The notes under the pieces are model-generated. The model did no database searches. It had not been told where the DNA came from and saw nothing but the letters and a program-made list of their open reading frames with translations. Made by a program: the position numbers and the translations under genes. Positions 7,092-14,366 of a stretch of 23,977 nucleotides of DNA are shown one piece after another. Origin of the DNA: DASZGI01 sp035938995 (GTDB lineage: Bacteria > Actinomycetota > Actinomycetes > Streptomycetales > Catenulisporaceae). The first letter of the stretch is position 1. Every line of letters starts with the position of its first letter. The stretch covers positions 1 through 23,977 of the forward strand of contig NZ_DASZGI010000250.1 of NCBI RefSeq assembly GCF_035938995.1. Reading direction: 5' to 3'.

Positions 7092-7798
7092 CCGTCGACT
7101 TCGACCGCTTCCCGATCAGTCCGGGTGACCGGGCGCTGGACCTGGGCTGCGGCGGCGGGAGGCACGCCTTCGCCCTGTTGCGCAAGGGCGCGCACGTCGT
7201 CGCCCTCGACTACTCGATGTCCGAGGTCGAATCGGTCGGCGAGATGTTCGCGGCGATGCGTGAGGCTGGCGAGGTACCGGACGGCGCAACCGCGACGGCG
7301 GTGCGCGGCGACGCGTATCGCCTGCCCTTCCCCGACGCCTCCTTCGACGTCGTCGTGGCCGCCGAAGTGCTCGAACACCTGCACGATGACGCCCGGGTGT
7401 TCGCCGAGCTCGAGCGCGTCCTCAAGCCCGGCGGCCGGATCGCGGTGACCGTGCCGCGCTGGTTTCCGGAGAAGGTCTGCTGGACCCTGTCGGACGCGTA
7501 CCACGAGGTCGAAGGCGGTCACATCCGCATTTACCGGCGCAGTGAGGTCCTCGAGCGGCTGCGTGAGGTGAAGCTCGCCCCCTATGCGACGCACCATGCG
7601 CACGCCCTACACTCCCCGTATTGGTGGATCAAGTGCGCGGTGGGGGTCGACAACGAGCAGGCGGCGCCGGTGCGCTTGTATCACAAGATGTTGGTCTGGG
7701 ACATCATGAAGGCGCCCAAGCCGACCCGGGTCGGCGAGGCGCTGCTCAACCCCGTCCTCGGCAAGAGCCTGGTCGTCTACGCGACGAAGCGCGCATGA
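7085..7798 (+). CDS. Class I SAM-dependent methyltransferase (TTG start)
   Basis: A 237-residue Rossmann methyltransferase. Motif I is A17-LDLGCGGG (D19 to G25), the acidic end of beta 2 is ALDYS, and motif II/III is FDVVVAAEVLEHLHDD followed by VLKPGGRIAVTVP, as in the Methyltransf_11/UbiE-like group. The start is inferred as TTG at 7085: it has GAGGGG eight bases upstream, it begins seven bases before the end of the glycosyltransferase stop, and no ATG or GTG exists in frame at the right place. The gene ends in ATGA shared with the next gene. Such overlaps indicate translational coupling and balanced amounts of all three products. The acceptor may be the glycoside made by the upstream enzyme; this is inference. 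Confidence 0.88.
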   Translation: MLTVDFDRFPISPGDRALDLGCGGGRHAFALLRKGAHVVALDYSMSEVESVGEMFAAMREAGEVPDGATATAVRGDAYRLPFPDASFDVVVAAEVLEHLHDDARVFAELERVLKPGGRIAVTVPRWFPEKVCWTLSDAYHEVEGGHIRIYRRSEVLERLREVKLAPYATHHAHALHSPYWWIKCAVGVDNEQAAPVRLYHKMLVWDIMKAPKPTRVGEALLNPVLGKSLVVYATKRA

Positions 7799-8886
7799 CG
7801 GCCGCGCACCTGGCCGCCGCCGGAGTTCTGACGCCTGATCAGATCGCGCGCACGGTGGCCGCAATACGGGCGATCCAGCGCCCGGACGGGGCGATCCCCT
7901 GGTTCCACGGCAACAAGCTCGACCCCTGGGACCACGTCGAGGCCGCGATGGCGCTCGACGCCGCCGGAGAGCATGCGGCGGCGCAGCGGGCGTACGACTG
8001 GCTCGCCTCCGCACAGAACGCTGACGGCTCGTGGCATGCCTACTACTCCGATAGCGACATATATATAGGTGACGTATCCGAACGCGTGATCGATCCGATC
8101 CGGGACACCAACTTCACCGCGTACATAGCCGTCGGTGCTTATCACCGCTATCTCGCCACGGGTGACCGGCAATCGCTCAAAGCGCTCTGGCCCATCGTGG
8201 TCGGCGCGATCGAGTTCGTGCTTCAGCACCAACGTTCGGACGGCGCGATCCGGTGGCACCCGGACACCGACGAGGCGCTGCTGACCGGTTCCAGCTCGAT
8301 GTACCAGGCGCTGCGCTGCGCGATCGCGGCGGCCGCGGAGCTCGGTGAGCCACAGCCGGGCTGGGAACTCGCGGCGGCGGAGCTCGGCCACGCGGTCCGC
8401 GCCCACCCTGACCGGTTCATACCTAAGGACCGCTACTCGATGGACTGGTACTACCCGGTCCTCGGCACGGCTGTGCGTGGCCTCGCGGCGCACGAGCGGA
8501 TCGGCGCCGACTGGGATCGGTTCGTCTATCCCGGCTTCGGGGTGCGGTGCGTCGACGACCACCCCTGGGTCACTGGCGGGGAGACGTGCGAACTGGCGAT
8601 CGCGCTGTGGGCGACCGGCCGGGTCCCTCAGGCACGCGAGCTGATGAAGGACATCGTCGCGCACCTACGGGATGACGAGGACGGCATGTTCTGGACCGGG
8701 TACGTGTTCGCCGACGACGCGATCTGGCCGGAGGAGAAGACCTCGTGGACGGCCGGCGCGGTGCTGCTGGCCCTCGGCGCCCTCGGCGGCGAGCCGGCCA
8801 CGTGCACTGTGTTCGGCGGAGACGGTCTGCCTGCGGTACTCACGACCGAATGCGCGGCAGAGCGGTGCGTGTCGCTGCGCGGCTGA
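7795..8886 (+). CDS. Alpha/alpha-toroid protein (prenyltransferase/terpene-cyclase-like repeat), function unknown
   Basis: A 363-residue protein made of repeated helical hairpins. Three evenly recurring segments carry Q-x-x-D-G turns: QRPDGAIPW (28-36), QNADGSW (74-80, a canonical QW motif) and QRSDGAIRW (146-154). These mark the alpha/alpha barrel shared by squalene-hopene cyclases, prenyltransferases and six-hairpin glycosidases. No DxDD protonation motif of cyclases is seen, so a terpene-cyclase role is doubtful. Conserved-looking acidic and aromatic patches (DTNFTAYIAVGAYHRY, WVTGGETCELAIALW) suggest a sugar- or lipid-binding pocket. It begins at the ATG of an ATGA overlap with the methyltransferase and ends 41 bp from the convergent HTH gene. 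Residues 89-91 use two rare ATA codons in an AT-rich island. A role in making or trimming a methylated glycolipid or polysaccharide is only inference from the operon. Confidence 0.75.
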   Translation: MTAAHLAAAGVLTPDQIARTVAAIRAIQRPDGAIPWFHGNKLDPWDHVEAAMALDAAGEHAAAQRAYDWLASAQNADGSWHAYYSDSDIYIGDVSERVIDPIRDTNFTAYIAVGAYHRYLATGDRQSLKALWPIVVGAIEFVLQHQRSDGAIRWHPDTDEALLTGSSSMYQALRCAIAAAAELGEPQPGWELAAAELGHAVRAHPDRFIPKDRYSMDWYYPVLGTAVRGLAAHERIGADWDRFVYPGFGVRCVDDHPWVTGGETCELAIALWATGRVPQARELMKDIVAHLRDDEDGMFWTGYVFADDAIWPEEKTSWTAGAVLLALGALGGEPATCTVFGGDGLPAVLTTECAAERCVSLRG

Positions 8887-8927
8887 AGCTAAGGATCGAC
8901 AGGGCGCCTACACAGCGTCTGCGGCGC

Positions 8928-9779
8928 CTACTTGAGCAGCGACTCGAGCGCGTTGATTGTGGCATCGGGGTGCAGCGCGTCGACCGAGATCCGGTCCATC
9001 GCCCGCGCGTACTGCTCGACCTCGTCGGGCTTCTCGATGTACTGCGCGCCGGTGAGGTGTTCCAGGTAGACCACGTCGGGCAGATCCGCCTCGGCAAAGC
9101 GCAGCAGGGTGAACGCGCCGCCCTCCGCCGCGTGCGCGCCGACCGAGTACGGCAGCAGCTGGATGGTCACGTTCGGCCGGCCCGCCTGCTCGATCAGGTA
9201 GCGGATCTGAGTGCGCATCACCTCCGAGCCGCCTATCGGGCGGCGCAGCGCGGCCTCGTCGAGCACAACCCACAGCACGGGCCCGTTCTCCCGCTCGAGC
9301 GTCTCCTGCCGGCGCATCCGCAGCTCGATGCGGCGGCTCAGCTCCGCGGTGGTCAGTGTCCGGTTGGCCGAGACCACGGCGCTGACGTACTCCGGGCACT
9401 GCAACAGGCCGGGGACGAACTGCACCTCATAGGTCCGCACCACCGAAGCGGCCGACTCCAGCCCGACGTAGGCCTCGAACCAGGGCGGTAGGACCTCGCC
9501 GAAGCTGTGCCACCAGCCCAGGGTGTTCGCCTCGCGCACCAGGTCCAGGACCTGGTCGCGCTCCTTCTCGTCGAGCACGCCGTAGAAGGTCAGCAGGTCG
9601 GCGACGTCGCGTTCCTTGAAGGAGACCTTCCCGGTCTCGAGGCGGCTGATCTTCGATTCCGTGGCGCGGATGTGATAGCCGGCCTCGCGCATCGCGATGC
9701 CCTTGGACTCCCGCAGCCGGCGCAGCAGCGAGCCGAGAAGGATCCGGCGCACCGTCGAGCTGTCGCCGACGCCTTCCAT
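8928..9779 (-). CDS. Helix-turn-helix regulator with DUF5753 (Scr1/WhiJ-like)
   Basis: A 283-residue protein. An XRE-type HTH occupies about residues 12-65 (LLRRLRESKGIAMREAGYHIRATESKISRLETGKVSF), followed by the DUF5753 domain with its recognisable YEVQFVPGLLQCPEYVSAVV and later ELRMRRQETLER. Multiple paralogues of this family occur in each streptomycete genome, usually beside a DUF397 gene and an RsbW-like ATPase; WhiJ, a regulator of sporulation, is the best-known member. Both partners are present here on the opposite strand. The ATG at 9779 has GGGGAG eight bases upstream; the frame remains open to 9848. TGCA-N2-TGCA boxes in the divergent region are candidate binding sites. Likely role: DNA-binding regulator whose activity is modulated by the DUF397 protein. 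Confidence 0.9.
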   Translation of the reverse strand: MEGVGDSSTVRRILLGSLLRRLRESKGIAMREAGYHIRATESKISRLETGKVSFKERDVADLLTFYGVLDEKERDQVLDLVREANTLGWWHSFGEVLPPWFEAYVGLESAASVVRTYEVQFVPGLLQCPEYVSAVVSANRTLTTAELSRRIELRMRRQETLERENGPVLWVVLDEAALRRPIGGSEVMRTQIRYLIEQAGRPNVTIQLLPYSVGAHAAEGGAFTLLRFAEADLPDVVYLEHLTGAQYIEKPDEVEQYARAMDRISVDALHPDATINALESLLK

Positions 9780-10214
9780 CCGCTCCCTCTCCCCACCCGG
9801 TCGCAGTCGCCCTGGCGCTGCGTCCGCGCGGCGCCTCTCGCTCGCCAAGACTCTTTTCCCGCCCCTGGTGGCGTCGTGCGCGACGCCTCGCCCGGCGTCG
9901 CAGACGCCCGGAGGGACGCCCGATGTCCAGCAAGTCTGCCATCAGGAGGCAGAGAATTGAAGCAGTCACACCTCTTCTTCGGACAACACGGCGTGACACG
10001 ACGTCACGGGGCGCTACGATGCAAGTGCATCGGCATGCGCTACGTTTGCAGTTGCATCAGCTCTTGCCAATTCCGCTGGATAGGCGAAAGCTGATACACG
10101 CCGGTCGGCCCACAGCCCTCGCGATCGATCGGAGTAACACCCACGTGTTAGCCCTGCAGGTCGCACCACCAGCACAGTCGTCGCCTCATCCGCCTCGACC
10201 CCACGGACGCCGCC
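9780..10214. other. 435-bp divergent regulatory region of the WhiJ-like locus
   Basis: No supported gene. It contains CGTGAC-acgac-GTCACG (9992-10008), two related TGCA-N2-TGCA boxes (10013-10031 and 10039-10058), and TAACAC-ccac-GTGTTA (10135-10150), the last about 65 bp before the ATPase start. Such density of inverted repeats points to control of both divergent genes. Promoter elements could not be assigned with confidence. Confidence 0.55.
10013..10058. promoter_or_regulatory. Tandem TGCA-N2-TGCA operator-like boxes
   Basis: Box 1 is CGATGCA-AG-TGCATCG at 10017-10032, a 16-bp inverted repeat. Box 2 is TGCA-GT-TGCA at 10047-10056. Read on the minus strand both fit GATGCA-N2-TGCA-N1-2-CGTAGC, and their starts are 27 bp apart. 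They lie between the HTH gene and the ATPase gene. Confidence 0.6.
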
Positions 10215-10664
10215 ATGTCCATCACCACATCAATGCCTCATGAAGCGGCTCACGCGCAGGCCGGAACCGGCCCGGCCGCGGACCGCGCCACCGGCACAGA
10301 TCTGCCCGCCGTGCCGGAATCCGCTCGCCTTGCGCGCAGGTTCGCCGCAACCGTGCTGACACAGTGGGGACTGCCCGCGCTGGTCGACGACGTCGATCTG
10401 GTGGTCTCCGAGCTGATCACCAACGCGCTGTTGCACGCCCGGTCCAACCGCCAGGGCGGTATCCGGCTCGAGCTGTTGCGCCGGGGAGACAGCCTGGTGT
10501 GCCGGGTCTCGGACGGCAGCGCTCTTCCGCCCGCCCCCGAACAGGCCACCGAGACCGCCGAGTCGGGTCGTGGTCTGCTGCTCGTCCAAGCGGTCTCCGC
10601 GTCGTGGGGCTGGAGTTACGAGCCGCACGGCAAGGTCGTGTGGGCCGAGTTCGACCTCGACTGA
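10215..10664 (+). CDS. RsbW-like ATP-binding protein (HATPase_c_2, anti-sigma-factor-type kinase)
   Basis: A 149-residue protein with a single GHKL ATPase domain after a 35-residue flexible N-terminus. The N box is ELITNALLHA (66-75), the G1 box CRVSDGS (D100, G101) and the G2 box SGRGLLLV (117-124). This matches the short RsbW/SpoIIAB-like serine kinases that are abundant in streptomycetes and often lack a genetically linked sigma factor. It lies in a WhiJ-like locus, divergent from the HTH-DUF5753 gene and upstream of a DUF397 gene. In related loci the ATPase, HTH and DUF397 proteins are thought to work together in developmental control; the direct target here is unknown. The start at 10215 is the first ATG after the operator region; its ribosome-binding site is weak. 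Confidence 0.85.
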   Translation: MSITTSMPHEAAHAQAGTGPAADRATGTDLPAVPESARLARRFAATVLTQWGLPALVDDVDLVVSELITNALLHARSNRQGGIRLELLRRGDSLVCRVSDGSALPPAPEQATETAESGRGLLLVQAVSASWGWSYEPHGKVVWAEFDLD

Positions 10665-10697
10665 GGCACGGTCGGCCCGCCCTCGCTGTTTGGCCGC

Positions 10698-10717
10698 GGT
10701 GCATTTGCTCGCGTAGC
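10698..10717 (+). promoter_or_regulatory. Third TGCA-type box, just after the ATPase gene
   Basis: GGTGCATTTGCTCGCGTAGC matches the minus-strand form of boxes 1 and 2 (GATGCAACTGCAAACGTAGC) at 14 of 20 positions, including the distal CGTAGC. It is in inverted orientation relative to them and 33 bp past the ATPase stop. Confidence 0.45.
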
Positions 10718-10728
10718 AGAGGGATCCG

Positions 10729-10868
10729 CGCGGCCGCGCCGCGCAACATGCGCCACGCAGAGTCTGATGGATTGTTCGCGTGGGAGCGGCCCGCATTGGC
10801 CCTCCGCGCCGTTGGTGATCGCAGACCGCGGCCAAGCCGCACAACACGCACCACACAGAATCCGAACG
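10729..10868. repeat. Imperfect direct repeat, two ~40-bp copies 98 bp apart
   Basis: Copies are 10729-10770 and 10827-10868. The shared core is GCCGCRCAACAYGCRCCACR followed by CAGARTC; the differences in this core are all transitions. No function is evident; they may be remnants of a duplicated gene or binding sites. Confidence 0.55.
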
Positions 10869-11246
10869 AGTAGCTCGGGCAGCAGTGTCATCCCTGACGC
10901 GTCGTCGGATGATTTCCGAGCGTATGCCCGCGACGCGCAACGGGCAGTCTGACGGGTAGTCCGCCCGGCAACTCCACCTCTGATGCACCGTCGGGTGTCC
11001 ACAGCGCGGAGAGATCCGACGAGCAGCTCACGTGCCGCGTCAGACCTCCCATAAGGGCGCCGAGCTCGGATTCCCTTCTCCCGTCACTCTTTCGAGCGAG
11101 CTCGTTGACTTCCATACGCGCCGTTCCGGTACTCGCACGCGCTACGGTGTGCCTCACGCGCTTCTACCGTCTCGTGGGCCTCGCTGCCACGCCCTGGCGC
11201 ACTCCCCTTTCACCACCGAGCAAAAGTCATCAAAGATTCTTTGCGA

Positions 11247-11258
11247 ATGCACGTGCAT
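11247..11258. promoter_or_regulatory. ATGCACGTGCAT palindrome, fourth TGCA-N2-TGCA box
   Basis: A perfect 12-bp palindrome with the same TGCA-N2-TGCA core as boxes 1 and 2, about 355 bp upstream of the DUF397 gene. It lacks the CGTAGC tail, so membership of the same operator family is less certain. Confidence 0.45.
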
Positions 11259-11611
11259 CAGCACTCGCATCCGCAGTATCGTCTGCATCGGCGGCCGTAG
11301 CGCCGACGAGGGCACCTCCAGCCATCCGTGCCGGGGATCCGCCCTGGTCGTCGCAGTCCCCGGCGGCCGTTGAACCACCCGCCCCGCCCGGAAGACCGCG
11401 CTGCACCCCCAGAGCGAGTACCCGGCACCACAGGACACAGCGCGGCCCCGGCCGTTGCGGGTCCCATCCCGCAGGCAAAAACACGCTCTTGACGGTTCGC
11501 CATAGCGGCGGCGAAAGATCGCGCGACGAGGCGCCTTTCCCCATCGCACGATCTACAGCCGCCATCTAGCCATGACGAACCGTGAAGAGCCGGAAATACC
11601 GGGAGCCAATC

Positions 11612-11851
11612 ATGACGATCTCCACCCCCTATAACGGAATGCCAGCCGGCTACGTGGCCGAGAACGCCTGGCGCAAGAGCAGCCACAGCAACTCCCAGGG
11701 CAACTGCGTCGAACTGGCCGCCCTGCCGGACGGCTCCGTCGCCGTGCGCAACTCGCGGTTCCCCCACGGTCCCGCGCTGGTGTACACGCGCGCCGAGATC
11801 AGCGCCCTGCTCGCCGGGGCGAAGGACGGCGAGTTCGACGACCTCGGCTGA
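11612..11851 (+). CDS. DUF397 small regulatory partner protein
   Basis: A 79-residue protein that is almost entirely a DUF397 domain: WRKSSHSNSQGNCVEL (20-35), then ALPDGSVAVRNSRFPHGPALVYTRAEISALL, ending in an acidic tail (KDGEFDDL). DUF397 genes in streptomycetes almost always sit beside an HTH-DUF5753 gene and are believed to bind and modulate that regulator. Here the partner is on the other side of the ATPase gene. The ATG at 11612 is chosen because GGGAG lies six bases upstream and because the alternative at 11582 adds residues unlike the family. A strong hairpin 24 bp after the stop should end the transcript. Confidence 0.9.
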   Translation: MTISTPYNGMPAGYVAENAWRKSSHSNSQGNCVELAALPDGSVAVRNSRFPHGPALVYTRAEISALLAGAKDGEFDDLG

Positions 11852-11874
11852 TCCTTCAGCCGTACTGCACGACG

Positions 11875-11902
11875 GGCCGGCCCCGCTCCCCCGGGGCCGG
11901 CC
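11875..11902 (+). terminator. GC-rich hairpin terminator after the DUF397 gene
   Basis: Perfect 11-bp arms GGCCGGCCCCG and CGGGGCCGGCC around a 6-base CTCCCC loop, 24 bp downstream of the DUF397 stop. There is no T-tract, as is common in actinomycetes. Confidence 0.75.
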
Positions 11903-12083
11903 GTACCTGCGGATCCGCCCGCCGCGGGCCAGGTGACGCCATTGGCGAGATACATGGACCCGTGCGATCGTGCAAAGTGGACTACCGCCAGATGCGATAC
12001 GGCGTACCCTTTACGGGATGGCCGGTCCGGGCCGGTTTCGCAGAGATCTGAAGTTGAACGCGGCAGATCGGGGAGGGCCGAGT

Positions 12084-12935
12084 ATGGCCGGCGGACAGTC
12101 ACCGTGGGACGAGGGTCTGGAGTACCCCGCCGACTGGAGCCCCCCGCGGATCGACACCTCCATGCCGCATCCCAACCGGATGTACAACTACCTGGTCGGC
12201 GGCAAGGACCACTTCCAGGCCGACCGGGACGCCGCCGAGCAGCTGGTCAAGGCCCGGCCGGACACCGTCATCACGGTGCGCGCGGTCGAGTCGTTCACCC
12301 GGCGCGCGGTGCAGAGGCTCGCCGAGTCCGGCATACGGCAGTTCCTCCAGATGGGCTCGGCGATCACCATCGCCAACAGCAACGACCAGGCGGCCAGCGA
12401 GCGGGCCCCGGACACCCGCACGTTCATCTACGTGGCCGACGACCCGATCTCCCTGGCGCACGCCAGGGCCCTGCTGGTCGGCCGGCCCGGCCCGCCCGTC
12501 ACCGTGATCGGCGGCAACTTCCGCGACCCGGAGAAGATCATGTCCAGCCCGCAGATCGCCGACCGGCTGGACTTTCGCGAGCCGGTCGGACTGCTGCTGT
12601 TCGGGATGCTCGACTACATCGCCAACGACCGGCGGGCCAGGCGCGCGCTGGACTTCCTGCTCGACAAGGTGTCGGCGGGCAGTATGGCGGCGCTCTTCCA
12701 CGTCACCGAGGTCGAATCGGAAGAGGTCAACAACGCCCTCGACGAGGCCCTGGCGCAGGACGAGATCGAGCTGACCCCGCGCACCGCCGAACACGTGCAG
12801 GAACTCGTCGCCGGCTACCACTTCATCGACCCCGGACTGGTCCCGATCACCGACTGGCACCCGGACGGCACCGGCCCGGGCCCGGACCTGGCCGAGCGCA
12901 CCGCGGCGATCGGCGGCGTGATCCTCAAGCAGTAG
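12084..12935 (+). CDS. Methyltransf_19 / DUF574 family protein with degenerate SAM site
   Basis: A 283-residue protein of the streptomycete DUF574 family. Family hallmarks are the N-terminal MPHPNRMYNYLVGGKDHFQADR and the DPISLAHARALL helix after beta 2. The SAM-binding motif, usually LDxGxGxPT in relatives as recalled, reads LQMGSAITIAN here, losing the Asp and the second Gly. The usual YVDNDP at the ribose-binding end of beta 2 reads YVADDP. It may therefore bind SAM poorly or serve a non-catalytic role. The ATG at 12084 has GGGAGG within ten bases upstream; earlier in-frame ATGs (11970) lack this and read through promoter-like sequence. Its stop overlaps by 11 bp the stop of the convergent methyltransferase gene. 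Physiological substrates of this family are unknown. Confidence 0.85.
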   Translation: MAGGQSPWDEGLEYPADWSPPRIDTSMPHPNRMYNYLVGGKDHFQADRDAAEQLVKARPDTVITVRAVESFTRRAVQRLAESGIRQFLQMGSAITIANSNDQAASERAPDTRTFIYVADDPISLAHARALLVGRPGPPVTVIGGNFRDPEKIMSSPQIADRLDFREPVGLLLFGMLDYIANDRRARRALDFLLDKVSAGSMAALFHVTEVESEEVNNALDEALAQDEIELTPRTAEHVQELVAGYHFIDPGLVPITDWHPDGTGPGPDLAERTAAIGGVILKQ

Positions 12936-13593
12936 CCGGAGCAGCGGCGGCGATTCGACGCAGAACCCGCAACGAGCCGACCCCGGACAGCGCGGCGTCT
13001 TCGGCGAAGCCACCTGATTCGAGCGCGCGCAGGTAGATGCGGTACGGCGCCTGGCCGCCGTCGGCCGGATCCGGGAACACGTCGTGGATGGCGAGCAGCC
13101 CGCCCGGCGCGACGAATCGGGCCCAGCCCTCATAGTCGGCCTGCGCCGCCTCGTCGGTGTGGCCGCCGTCGACGAACACGAATCCGAGCGGGGTGCTCCA
13201 GAGCCCGGCCACCTCGGACGAGCGGCCGACGATGAGGACGACGTCGCGCTCGACCCCGGCCGCCGCCAGCGTCCGCCGCGCCCCGGGCAGGGTGTCGATC
13301 AGGCCTGATTCCGGGTCGACCAGGCCCGGATCGTGGTACTCCCACCCCCGCTGGTGCTCCTCTGAGCCGCGGTGGTGGTCCACGGTGATCAGCTTTCGCC
13401 CGCGCGCCCGAGCCGCGGCCGCCAACAGGATGGCCGATTTACCGAGGTACGTTCCGACCTCGAGCAGCGGGCCGACCTCGGCACCGTCCAGGGCGGCCGC
13501 GTACAGGGCGCGGGCCTCGTCATCGGGCATGAACCCGGTGGCCTCGGTGAACGCGGTCCACGCCCGCGTGTCGATCTCGATCGTCCGACTCAT
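12925..13593 (-). CDS. Class I SAM-dependent methyltransferase (Methyltransf_24-like)
   Basis: A 222-residue methyltransferase. Motif I is LLEVGTYLGKSAILLAAAA, beta 2 is KLITVDHHRGSEEHQRGW, and the beta 4 region GFVFVDGGHTDEAAQADYEGWARFVAPGGLLAIHDVF is characteristic of the Methyltransf_24/CmcI-like group, where Asp and His in VDGGHT and IHDVF may bind metal. The substrate is unknown. The ATG at 13593 is preceded by CAATAT with a 7-base gap, suggesting a leaderless mRNA. An ATG at 13602 would add three residues. It diverges from the histidine phosphatase across only 37 bp, and its 3' end overlaps the convergent DUF574 gene, so the locus is tightly packed. Confidence 0.85.
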   Translation of the reverse strand: MSRTIEIDTRAWTAFTEATGFMPDDEARALYAAALDGAEVGPLLEVGTYLGKSAILLAAAARARGRKLITVDHHRGSEEHQRGWEYHDPGLVDPESGLIDTLPGARRTLAAAGVERDVVLIVGRSSEVAGLWSTPLGFVFVDGGHTDEAAQADYEGWARFVAPGGLLAIHDVFPDPADGGQAPYRIYLRALESGGFAEDAALSGVGSLRVLRRIAAAAPATA

Positions 13594-13600
13594 GGGGCCC

Positions 13601-13606
13601 ATATTG
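13601..13606 (-). promoter_or_regulatory. Candidate -10 box for the class I methyltransferase
   Basis: CAATAT ends seven bases before the ATG at 13593. It has A at position 2 and T at position 6 of the -10 hexamer but C at position 1, so it is a weaker match than the others. Confidence 0.3.
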
Positions 13607-13617
13607 CCAGGCTGCGC

Positions 13618-13623
13618 TAGCGT
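13618..13623 (+). promoter_or_regulatory. Candidate -10 box for the histidine phosphatase (leaderless)
   Basis: TAGCGT ends seven bases before the ATG at 13631. Any -35 element would have to lie within or beside the start of the divergent methyltransferase gene. Confidence 0.4.
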
Positions 13624-13630
13624 GGCCCGC

Positions 13631-14248
13631 ATGGGAGAGATCGTTCTGCTGCGGCACGGTCAGACCGAGTGGTCCCTGGACGGGCGCCATACCGGCCGTA
13701 CTGACCTGCCGCTGACCCGGGAGGGCGAGCGGCAGGCGCGCGAGGCGGCGGCGCTGCTCGGCGGACGCAAGATCAGCGCGGCGTGGTCCAGCCCGGCCGA
13801 ACGGGCGCGGCGCACCGCGGAACTGGCTGGGCTGCCGCTCCAGGGCACCGACCCGGACCTGTGGGAATGGGACTACGGCGGCTACGAGGGCGTCACCACC
13901 CACGACATCCAGCGCGACCGGCCCGGCTGGAACCTGTGGACCGACGGGGTGATCCCGGGCGATCCCGACCGCTTCCCCGGCGAGACGGTCGAGCAGGTGG
14001 GCGCGCGCTGCGACCGGGTGATCGCGCGGGTGCTGCCGCTGGTCGCCCCCGATTCCGAGACGGCGCTCGACGGAGACGTCGCCCTGGTCGCCCACGGACA
14101 CGTCCTGCGGATCCTGGCCGCCCGCTGGCTGGGGCAGCCGCCCGGCGACGGCGCGCTGTTCCAACTCGACACCGCCTCCGTCTCGCGGCTCGGCTTCGAA
14201 CACGGCCGCCCGGTGCTCACCCTGTGGAACGAGATCCTGCGCGAATAA
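13631..14248 (+). CDS. Histidine phosphatase family protein (phosphoglycerate mutase-like)
   Basis: A 205-residue RHG-motif enzyme. The phosphorylated His lies in IVLLRHGQTEW near the N-terminus, with the phosphate-pocket Arg in SSPAERARRTAEL. The acid residue is in the DLWEWDYGGYEG segment, and the second catalytic His in LVAHGHVLRILAARWLG. This is the compact single-domain form used by many acid phosphatases and small-molecule phosphatases, so glycolytic mutase activity is unlikely. The substrate is unknown. The ATG at 13631 is in a good leaderless context, and the open frame upstream is only the antisense of the neighbouring methyltransferase. Followed after 118 bp by the L,D-transpeptidase gene on the same strand, which has its own ribosome-binding site. 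Confidence 0.9.
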   Translation: MGEIVLLRHGQTEWSLDGRHTGRTDLPLTREGERQAREAAALLGGRKISAAWSSPAERARRTAELAGLPLQGTDPDLWEWDYGGYEGVTTHDIQRDRPGWNLWTDGVIPGDPDRFPGETVEQVGARCDRVIARVLPLVAPDSETALDGDVALVAHGHVLRILAARWLGQPPGDGALFQLDTASVSRLGFEHGRPVLTLWNEILRE

Positions 14249-14366
14249 CGAACGAGCCGCCGCGCGGATAACGACTGGATATTCCCGCAACCAACCCCCT
14301 GTTCGCGTCGTCCCAGGGATGAGAAACCCGATGATGCAGAGCCGATTTCGAGCCGGGGGAAACCAG

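Larger units (their letters stand above)
10665..11611. other. 947-bp non-coding stretch between ATPase and DUF397 genes
   Basis: No open frame here has convincing codon use or a recognisable domain. It holds a third TGCA-type box (10698-10717), an imperfect ~40-bp direct repeat (10729-10770 and 10827-10868), and a fourth box (11247-11258). A short minus-strand frame at 10888-11157 is open but unrecognised. The length and the repeats suggest decayed genes or a large control region. Confidence 0.5.

Noticed and set aside
7621..7794. N-terminal extension of the alpha/alpha-toroid protein
   Set aside because: These codons are another frame of the methyltransferase; the ATGA overlap at 7795 is a better start.
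10888..11157. 89-residue minus-strand open frame in the DUF397 upstream gap
   Set aside because: Codon use is weak, no ribosome-binding site or domain is visible. An inner ATG version could be a gene remnant but cannot be supported.
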